Virus record (IMG/VR): IMGVR_UViG_3300020378_000024
Coordinates: 1-30,289 of that record
DNA: 30,289 bases
Source: a virus
Direction: 5' to 3' (one strand)
The notes below the pieces were generated by a model. The model did no database searches, was not told the DNA's origin, and saw only the letters and a list, made by a program, of their open reading frames with translations. Position 1 is the first letter of the stretch. Every line of letters begins with the position of its first letter. Positions 14,544-20,880 of this stretch are shown piece by piece. The translations under genes were made by a program, and so were the position numbers.

Positions 14544-15094
14544 TTTTTCACCTTTATTTTACGACCTACATATACGTTAAAGGTTTCTAAAGGGAGGTCG
14601 CTACCTTTTTCTACCTGCTCTTTAATGACAGCTTTGAGAGTCATAGGCTCTACCCATTTTTTCTGCATGAGTGAGTACCCTTCTTTCTCTAAGTTAGTCA
14701 TAAGAGTTTTTGCACTCTCGTCTTCACCTCTACCGAAGTTAGCCGAGACAGTGTTCTTTATAATATCACCAAGACCATTTTCTTCAAGCCAATGAAAACA
14801 TTGGTCTCTATTTTCCTCAGTGATACGACCAGAGTAAAACCTGTTTACTGAAATAGAAGTACCATCGCTAAGTTTAAATTCAGACATACCTACTTCTTCT
14901 AATTTAGAAGGTAAGTCCTCTTCACTTATTTGACGGTATTTATTTTTAAGATTGTTAAGAACATCTTGCTGTTCTTCTATTTGAGCTTCTAGGTCTTTCA
15001 GGTCTTTAGCTAAAGCAGAAATACTTTTTAAATCTTCAGACTTAATTTCTTTCTCCTCTGCATCTTTTTCCATTTGATCTAATATATTTGTCAT
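14540..15094 (-). CDS. Coiled-coil hypothetical protein, 184 aa
   Basis: Residues about 18-55 (KSEDLKSISALAKDLKDLEAQIEEQQDVLNNLKNKY) form a clear heptad-type coiled coil. The rest is a small alpha/beta domain: FKLSDGTSISVNRFYSGRIT (73-92), WLEENGLGDIIKNTVSANFGRGED (102-125), and a basic end, VGRKIKVKK. The layout of coiled coil plus small globular domain is common in phage early proteins next to SSB-like genes, but I cannot name the family. Coupled to the SSB-like gene by ATGA, so the two may work together on DNA. Start ATG 15094, with AAGGA six bases upstream. Confidence 0.65.
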   Translation of the reverse strand: MTNILDQMEKDAEEKEIKSEDLKSISALAKDLKDLEAQIEEQQDVLNNLKNKYRQISEEDLPSKLEEVGMSEFKLSDGTSISVNRFYSGRITEENRDQCFHWLEENGLGDIIKNTVSANFGRGEDESAKTLMTNLEKEGYSLMQKKWVEPMTLKAVIKEQVEKGSDLPLETFNVYVGRKIKVKK

Positions 15095-15111
15095 AATTTT
15101 TCCTTAGTTAT

Positions 15112-15128
15112 CACTACTTTTGGTAGTG
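15112..15128 (-). repeat. Short hairpin in the 15095-15179 gap
   Basis: CACTAC (15112-15117) and GTAGTG (15123-15128) are perfect arms around TTTTG. The hairpin is in the leader of the coiled-coil gene, within an 85-bp gap. The same gap (15151-15168) holds the minus-strand stretch CCTATTTACTTTTATTACC, which shares TTTACTTTTA with the conserved element copy A. Regulatory role possible, weakly supported. Confidence 0.3.
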
Positions 15129-15179
15129 CGTCTCTATTAAACTATTTTTGGTAATAAAAGTAAATAGGCTGTTGCGTAT

Positions 15180-15761
15180 TTAAACGCCACTTCTAAATGT
15201 GAGGTTGATTCTCTCTCCACAACCTTTCATATCTAACACTGCGTGTGTACTTCTCATTTGAGATTTACCGTCAAATATAAAAACATCTCCATCTTCCATT
15301 AAATAATGTGTCAAACTTTTTTTAGGAATATACTTAGTGTATATTTCACTAGTGTCTACTCTATCTTTTATGTTCTTTTCGTACTCTAGCCATTCAAATA
15401 CTCTCGGTGCACCAAGAGACACGGACAAAACTATGTCATTTTTAGTAGGTACTGTATCAGAGTGGTGGGGTATGCCTTTACCTTCTGGTCCATAATACCC
15501 ACACAAACAAAAATTAAATTTTACTTTTCTCTTTAACTTCTCACTTACTAAATATTCTGCGTTTAATTTTATAGCAGTCATAGGAGTGGTCCATGGCTCA
15601 GGCTCATATAGTTTACCAGCATAATTAAAAGGGCTATCACCAAATCCACGAGTTGGTCTACCTACTACCTTTTTACCTTTATACATGCGAACTCTTGGCT
15701 CGTCCCAAGTAGTTATGCCACAATCAAAACCTGTAAATTCTCCTTTTATAAATTCCATCAT
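15180..15761 (-). CDS. AlkB-like 2-oxoglutarate/Fe(II) dioxygenase
   Basis: A 193-aa protein with the AlkB pattern: FNFCLCGYYGPEGKGIPHHSD (83-102) giving the HxD iron ligands His100 and Asp102; the distal ligand His173 in STHAV; and ERINLTFR (183-190) where Arg184 and Arg190 bind 2-oxoglutarate and substrate. AlkB enzymes oxidise alkylated bases to reverse damage; some phage and viral members protect nucleic acid or may act on modified bases. Length is close to that of E. coli AlkB. It is the first gene leftward from the control region. ATG 15761 and ATG 15758 are adjacent and neither has a clear Shine-Dalgarno. A role in base modification is inference. Confidence 0.85.
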   Translation of the reverse strand: MMEFIKGEFTGFDCGITTWDEPRVRMYKGKKVVGRPTRGFGDSPFNYAGKLYEPEPWTTPMTAIKLNAEYLVSEKLKRKVKFNFCLCGYYGPEGKGIPHHSDTVPTKNDIVLSVSLGAPRVFEWLEYEKNIKDRVDTSEIYTKYIPKKSLTHYLMEDGDVFIFDGKSQMRSTHAVLDMKGCGERINLTFRSGV

Positions 15762-15807
15762 AATAAGTGATGGTGTGTCTTGTCAAGTTTATTGTCTTAG
15801 GAGGATC

Positions 15808-15870
15808 ATGGAAAATGACAAAACTTATACGGCACCACCATCAGTGCCTATTAGTACTATTTACTATTAG
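15808..15870 (+). CDS. Possible 20-aa leader peptide
   Basis: ATG 15808 is preceded by AGGAGGA (15799-15805), the best Shine-Dalgarno match in the control region, but with only three to four bases of spacing. The frame encodes a 20-residue peptide starting MENDKTYTAPP and ending in TIYY before TAG. It is followed by about 200 bp of non-coding DNA and then the SNF2-like gene in the same direction. It could be a leader peptide, a small anti-host protein or chance. Confidence 0.3.
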   Translation: MENDKTYTAPPSVPISTIYY

Positions 15871-16005
15871 TAGTATAGGGAGATTTTATTTTTAGTAAAG
15901 GATAAATGTTAATTTTAGCTAATAGGTCAATATGTTCTTAGGTATATCCTTAAATAAATCAATTACTTAAGCTACCTATTAGCTGATATATTATCACCCT
16001 ATTAG
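15847..16005. repeat. Four CCTATTAG repeats in the control region
   Basis: CCTATTAG occurs on the plus strand at 15847-15854, 15975-15982 and 15998-16005 and inverted (CTAATAGG) at 15919-15926. The last two extend to a 10-bp identity, CCTATTAGCT, set 23 bp apart; the inverted copy extends to 11 bp with the first of them (15917-15927 against 15974-15984). The arrangement resembles operator or iteron clusters. Confidence 0.6.
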
Positions 16006-16021
16006 CTAGATAGTGCTAATA
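16000..16021. repeat. Inverted repeat ahead of the SNF2-like gene
   Basis: TATTAGC (16000-16006) and GCTAATA (16015-16021) pair around 8 nt. It includes part of the last CCTATTAG copy and lies 54 bp before the SNF2-like start, where a regulator of the rightward promoter could bind. No U-run, so not a terminator. Confidence 0.35.
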
Positions 16022-16074
16022 AATCACGAGCAATCATTTACTTTCTGGTTAAGTATAAATATGCTATCCCCTAT

Positions 16075-17517
16075 ATGAGTCAGTTTATTTATAAAACCAC
16101 ACCGTATGCTCATCAGATAAGTGCATTGAAGATGTCATGTGATAAAGAAGCATTCGCTTTATTTATGGAGATGGGCTGTGGTAAGTCAAAAGTAGTAATT
16201 GACAACTTTGCTAAGTTGTACATAGATAAAAAACTGAACGGTGTACTCATAGTTGCACCCAAAGGTGTATACGATAATTGGTTTACATACGAAATACCAA
16301 CACACTTACCTGACGAAATACCAAGATCGGTAGTCAAATGGTCAAACGCTAATACTAAAAAGAATAAAGAAAACTTAGAAACTCTGTTTGATAAATCAGA
16401 TGAGCTAAAGATATTTATTATGAACATAGAAGCATTCAGTACAAAGAAAGGTACTGAGATAGCTTCTAAGTTTTTAATGGAACGTCAATGTATGTTTATT
16501 ATAGATGAAAGTACAACTATCAAAAACTACAAAGCTAAGAGAACTGTCAATACTGTAAGACTTGGTAAGTATGCATATTATAAAAGAATACTGACAGGCT
16601 CTCCTGTGACAAAAAGTCCACTAGATTTATTTAGTCAATGTTATTTTCTAGACCCATCACTACTAGGTTTCAGTAGTTATTTTTCATTCAGAGCAAGGTT
16701 TGCTGACTTAGTAGAACGTTCCATGAACGGTAGGAACTTTAAATTAGTCACAGGCTATAAGAACTTGAACGAATTAAATGAATTATTAAGGTCATTTAGT
16801 TTCCGTATCTTGAAAAAAGAATGCCTTGACCTTCCTCCAAAAGTGTATATTAAGCGAAAAATAGAGATGACAGACGACCAAAAACGCGTCTACAAGGATA
16901 TTCAACGCAATGCTTTAGCCGTACTGTCAGGCGAAAAGGTCACAATTAACTCTGTAATTACACAAATAGTGAGATTACATCAAATATCTTGTGGTTTTAT
17001 AAATACTGATGAGGGTACTACGAAAGAGTTAGATTCTAATAGGTTGGAAGAATTATTACAGATAATAGAAGAAGTTCAAGGCAAGGTTATTATCTGGGCT
17101 AACTATAGGCATGACATTAGAAAGATAAATAAAGCCCTCAGTGAGAAATATGGCTCTGACTCAGTAGGTATGTACTTTGGTGACGTACAACAATCAGAGC
17201 GTGAAGGTATTATAAGGGATTTTCAAAACCCTGACAGTAAAATGAGATTTTTTGTAGGTAATACACAGACAGGTGGTTATGGTATTACCTTGACTGCTGC
17301 AAATACAGTCATATATTATTCTAATAATTATGATTTAGAGAAAAGGCTACAGTCAGAAGATAGAGCTCATCGTATCGGTCAAAATGATAAGGTCACATAT
17401 ATTGATATAGTGTGTGAAAAAACTGTTGATGAAAAAATAGTGAAAGCCTTGCGTCAAAAACAAAACATTGCTCAAACTGTGCTTGGTGAAGAAAAGTGGA
17501 AAGACTGGTTAGTTTAG
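16075..17517 (+). CDS. SNF2-like SF2 helicase/translocase
   Basis: A 480-aa SNF2/Rad54-like ATPase. The Q-motif-like YAHQISALK (11-19) precedes motif I MEMGCGKSK (31-39); motif II is DEST (144-147) in place of DEAH; motif III LTGSPV (173-178); motif V GNTQTGGYGITLT (395-407); motif VI QSEDRAHRIGQ (426-436). Phage members are thought to move along double-stranded DNA in replication, recombination or fork reversal. It is the only substantial plus-strand gene and stands alone. No Shine-Dalgarno precedes ATG 16075 and a TATAAAT lies 15 bp upstream, so a very short leader is possible. Its stop codon overlaps that of the convergent virion gene. Confidence 0.93.
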   Translation: MSQFIYKTTPYAHQISALKMSCDKEAFALFMEMGCGKSKVVIDNFAKLYIDKKLNGVLIVAPKGVYDNWFTYEIPTHLPDEIPRSVVKWSNANTKKNKENLETLFDKSDELKIFIMNIEAFSTKKGTEIASKFLMERQCMFIIDESTTIKNYKAKRTVNTVRLGKYAYYKRILTGSPVTKSPLDLFSQCYFLDPSLLGFSSYFSFRARFADLVERSMNGRNFKLVTGYKNLNELNELLRSFSFRILKKECLDLPPKVYIKRKIEMTDDQKRVYKDIQRNALAVLSGEKVTINSVITQIVRLHQISCGFINTDEGTTKELDSNRLEELLQIIEEVQGKVIIWANYRHDIRKINKALSEKYGSDSVGMYFGDVQQSEREGIIRDFQNPDSKMRFFVGNTQTGGYGITLTAANTVIYYSNNYDLEKRLQSEDRAHRIGQNDKVTYIDIVCEKTVDEKIVKALRQKQNIAQTVLGEEKWKDWLV

Positions 17518-20500
17518 AAATCGTATTTAAGTGGCATAATACTTCTTTTCATGTTTCCAGAAGAAGGTGGACCACCTGATACTTGGCTGTTTGGTTGAAA
17601 ATTCAGTTCATCTAAATCTTTTTCTATAGATTTTTCCATTTGATATTGTAGATCATCTTTTAACATCTCTATTCTATCCTCATTAGACCTACCTTGAGCA
17701 GCACCAGTAAGTTCTCCTACCAAATCCCCTGGATGATATATGTATTCCCCTAACAAATAACCTACGTCTCTTCTGACCATATTAGCTATTGGGTCGTCTA
17801 ATCCTCTTTGAACCATTAAAGCATCATATAGCAGTTTAGGGTCATTCATTATATCTAATTGTTTTTTACTTCCCCTACTACCAATTAACTGGTTTGCAGC
17901 AGTTAAGAATCTTCCTGGTCTCGTAAATAGCCCCACATATGCTCTAAGTACAGATTGTGCAGCTTTATAGAGAGGGAGTTTGACACCCTCACCAAATCCT
18001 TGTCCTTCAGCTGGAAGTAAGACTTTTAATTGCCTTTGGAGTTTAGTTAAACCTTCTACAAAATCGTCACCTAAAAACACACCCATCGCTGCACCATGTT
18101 CAGATATATATTGACCCATTTTATTTGCGTCAAACACATCTGTGCCTAGCTGTTTTGTAGAAGTTTTTTTCATAAAGTCGTCATACATAGCTAATTTAAC
18201 TTTGTCCATTAACTGTGTGCCACCTGATTGATTATCTGCAGCTTTTACTATTTCAAATAGTTTACTTGGTTTCGTCACATTATTCGGTTCGAATATTTGA
18301 CTAAACCAAATTTCTGGTTGGTCTAAGTTATCTTTAGTGATTACATCTATATCGACACTATTTTTCGCTTTTTGTAAGAATAAGTTTTCAGCTTCTAAAT
18401 CTTTGTTATATCTTCTAACCAATTGATCAACATTGGCAAAACTGTCTAATTCTTGTTTAGAAAATATTCCATTGCTAGGATCTAATAGACTAGCATTGTT
18501 ATTTTTCCACACTCTAAGTAATTCTTCTCCATTTTCTTTAGGTATGATCTTACCGTCTTTTATATCAAAAACATTTTCAAATAAATTATTTTTACCTGCT
18601 AATCTGACATCATCTACTAATTTAGCATTATTAGGGTCTAAAAAGATTTCACTTAAATACTTAGGAGAACTGATAACTCCATCATCAGTTATAGTAGATC
18701 CTGAGTTTATAAATTTTAATAATCTGTTAGAAGCTGAAAGACTATCAGCACTAAGTGAATTCACGACGTTATTGCTTAATCTAGTTATATCTCCTATTAA
18801 CCCTGATTTATATTGATTTGTCAATACTTTATATTTGTCTAAAGCATCATCTAGTAATTTAGTGCTTCCTTCACCACCTTGTTCTACTAAAGTTTTGTAT
18901 CTTGTGGCATCATACGTATCTATAACTTTTTCTAATTCCGAGATTAGTTTTCTATTTCTTTGAGGGTTTTGATATGCGTCAAATAAAATTCCCCTAAGTT
19001 CTTCTAAATCTGCGTCAAATGACTCTCTTGATTGAAATTTTTGACCCTTTATTTTATCAGTACCTTTTATTTTGTTTATTGCTCTTTTTGCTATACCTAT
19101 TAGTTCTCCTGGAGGGAATATTTGGTCTTTCGATTGTTTAATTATTCCCTCAAAAACTTCGGCAACTTCTGTCATATCAAAAGGTTTTTTTCTTTTGTCT
19201 TTTATAGAATTAAATGCTAAGTCAAAAGCCTCATCTGATTCTTTTTGCCTAGCCATTCTTAAATTATAGAAATCTTCTTGTATATTTCTAGTTATAGTTG
19301 ATGGAGAAACATCTATACCACCGTCCAAAAATTTTGTAAATTCATCTGAGTTTCTCTTTATAAAGTCATCCATATTGTTTTTAGCAATTATAACATTAGG
19401 TGCACTTTCAGTGTAGTCTAGTGTTGCGTCACGCACTTGTGTACCTGTTCTTGACATAGCTATATCTGACCCTTCTTGAAAAGCGTCTATTTTATTTAAA
19501 TCTGCACCTGTTTCAAAAATATCGTCTACTGCTCTTTCACCTAATTCTTTTTGATCTTCAAGCTTAATTCTTATATTACTTCCTTCAATAGAAGTTGCTG
19601 CTTTTTCTAATTCTTTTTGTCCTGCTTCAAACGGACTTACAAGTTTTGGTCCACCTTGTGCAGCTTGTATTTCAGCGTATGCTTTTACAACCTGTGGGGC
19701 AGTAAGATTACTAACTGAAATTAAATTAGTGTCCTCTATATTTTTAGACACATATTCAAATGCTTTAATAAATTCATCTTCGTCTATGCCGAATGGTAAA
19801 GTACCTGCGCCTCTATCTCTTCCACCTTTAAGTCCAGGATCAAGAACTCCACCTCCAGGAATTTTAAATTTTCCTCTTGAGAGTATAGCCAGCATAGTGT
19901 TGACACTTCCCCCTATACCCATAATTATACCTGCTTCTTTCATAGCGTCTTTTAGTATAGGATAATCCTCAGCTATAATGCCTCTTTCTTGTAAATTATT
20001 TAGAACACTATATTTATAAAGAAATGCTGCAGTTCCTTCTGCTACTATACCACCTGTTATTCCACCAGCTATCGCTCCACCTGGACCTCCAGTAGCACCA
20101 ATAGCCGTTCCACCTGTCGTACCTGCAATACCAGCACCAATCTCAAGTGCTAATTGGCTCACAAAAGGTACAGCTTCCATAAATTGTAAACCTGGAGGAT
20201 TTACTGCAGAACGTTTACCGTCTAAATAAGGGTTTTGAAAAGTAAAACCTACTGTACCACTAGGGTCTGACTGTACATCAAAATCATAATCTGGAGGAAA
20301 TTCTTGACCTTCTTTTGCGTACGCATTATTAAATTTTTCTCTTAATAATCTTTCGATTGTTTCTTTACTATTTTGAGTTGGAGTGTTGATTATTGAGGGT
20401 GGTAGATTACTATAGTCGTGTAAAAACCCGAATGGTAAATTATTTTCATAGTCAATTTGAAACATTTCGCCAAGGTCTCGAGGTTGTAACCTATCTAGTA

Positions 20501-20879
20501 TTTTTCTTTGGAAAAAATAAGGATCTCCAGCTTTTACACCACGTGCTACAGCACTAGAGTATAGGTTTTGGTCAGCTGTGATAAGATCTTCATAGGTTAG
20601 TCTAGGATCTTCATAGGTTAGTCTAGGTTTGCCTTCAAGTAAAGACCACGGCTGATTGCTAGCTATATTCCTTTTCTGTCTATACTGGTCGGGACCATAA
20701 CCATATTCAGCTAATTTTTCTACCTCAAGTGCACGTGAAATCTCGTCATCTTGAGTAGAGTACACAGTGGGCAGGTTTTTAAATGCATCAAATGCTTTAG
20801 GGTTGTTTAAAAGACTTTGTAATCTTTGGTTAAGTAAATCGTCTGTTGTGGGTAGATCTATAATATCATCGTTTGCCAT
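17514..20879 (-). CDS. Very large internal virion/ejection-like protein, 1121 aa
   Basis: The largest protein of the window, last in the virion block. Residues about 245-290 are Gly/Ala-rich and hydrophobic (IGAGIAGTTGG..GGPGGAIAGGITGGIVAEG), a likely membrane-active segment as in podoviral ejection proteins; the rest is long, helical and charged (e.g. 500-700 with KQSKDQ, KKPFDMTEVAEVF). A 21-bp tandem duplication repeats PRLTYED at residues 85-91 and 92-98. No lysozyme or protease motif is recognised. Role inferred from size, position and composition: DNA ejection through the cell envelope, like P22 gp16 or T7 gp16 in function only. The stop TAA at 17514 overlaps the SNF2-like stop. Confidence 0.6.
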   Translation of the reverse strand: MANDDIIDLPTTDDLLNQRLQSLLNNPKAFDAFKNLPTVYSTQDDEISRALEVEKLAEYGYGPDQYRQKRNIASNQPWSLLEGKPRLTYEDPRLTYEDLITADQNLYSSAVARGVKAGDPYFFQRKILDRLQPRDLGEMFQIDYENNLPFGFLHDYSNLPPSIINTPTQNSKETIERLLREKFNNAYAKEGQEFPPDYDFDVQSDPSGTVGFTFQNPYLDGKRSAVNPPGLQFMEAVPFVSQLALEIGAGIAGTTGGTAIGATGGPGGAIAGGITGGIVAEGTAAFLYKYSVLNNLQERGIIAEDYPILKDAMKEAGIIMGIGGSVNTMLAILSRGKFKIPGGGVLDPGLKGGRDRGAGTLPFGIDEDEFIKAFEYVSKNIEDTNLISVSNLTAPQVVKAYAEIQAAQGGPKLVSPFEAGQKELEKAATSIEGSNIRIKLEDQKELGERAVDDIFETGADLNKIDAFQEGSDIAMSRTGTQVRDATLDYTESAPNVIIAKNNMDDFIKRNSDEFTKFLDGGIDVSPSTITRNIQEDFYNLRMARQKESDEAFDLAFNSIKDKRKKPFDMTEVAEVFEGIIKQSKDQIFPPGELIGIAKRAINKIKGTDKIKGQKFQSRESFDADLEELRGILFDAYQNPQRNRKLISELEKVIDTYDATRYKTLVEQGGEGSTKLLDDALDKYKVLTNQYKSGLIGDITRLSNNVVNSLSADSLSASNRLLKFINSGSTITDDGVISSPKYLSEIFLDPNNAKLVDDVRLAGKNNLFENVFDIKDGKIIPKENGEELLRVWKNNNASLLDPSNGIFSKQELDSFANVDQLVRRYNKDLEAENLFLQKAKNSVDIDVITKDNLDQPEIWFSQIFEPNNVTKPSKLFEIVKAADNQSGGTQLMDKVKLAMYDDFMKKTSTKQLGTDVFDANKMGQYISEHGAAMGVFLGDDFVEGLTKLQRQLKVLLPAEGQGFGEGVKLPLYKAAQSVLRAYVGLFTRPGRFLTAANQLIGSRGSKKQLDIMNDPKLLYDALMVQRGLDDPIANMVRRDVGYLLGEYIYHPGDLVGELTGAAQGRSNEDRIEMLKDDLQYQMEKSIEKDLDELNFQPNSQVSGGPPSSGNMKRSIMPLKYDF
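20585..20626 (-). repeat. Perfect 21-bp tandem duplication inside the 1121-aa gene
   Basis: Bases 20585-20605 and 20606-20626 are identical. The duplication keeps frame and doubles the heptapeptide PRLTYED. Perfect identity, including third positions, points to a recent event. Confidence 0.95.
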
Positions 20880-20880
20880 G

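Larger units (their letters stand above)
15762..16074. promoter_or_regulatory. Divergent AT-rich control region
   Basis: This 313-bp gap separates the leftward early block from the single rightward SNF2-like gene. It holds four CCTATTAG repeats, a short rightward open frame (15808-15870), a minus-strand TTGACA at 15781-15786 with TATTAT at 15760-15765 (15-bp spacing, poor), a plus-strand TATAAAT at 16054-16060 close to the SNF2-like start, a minus-strand TTATCCTTTACT stretch (15891-15902) shared with conserved element copy A, and plus-strand TATAGGGAGA at 15874-15883. It is the natural place for early promoters and operators, and could be a replication origin. No single promoter is convincing by itself. 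Confidence 0.5.

Noticed and set aside
15762-16074. tRNA gene or integration site in the intergenic region.
   Set aside because: No cloverleaf arms or GTTCRA-like T-loop could be found, and no integrase is in the window.
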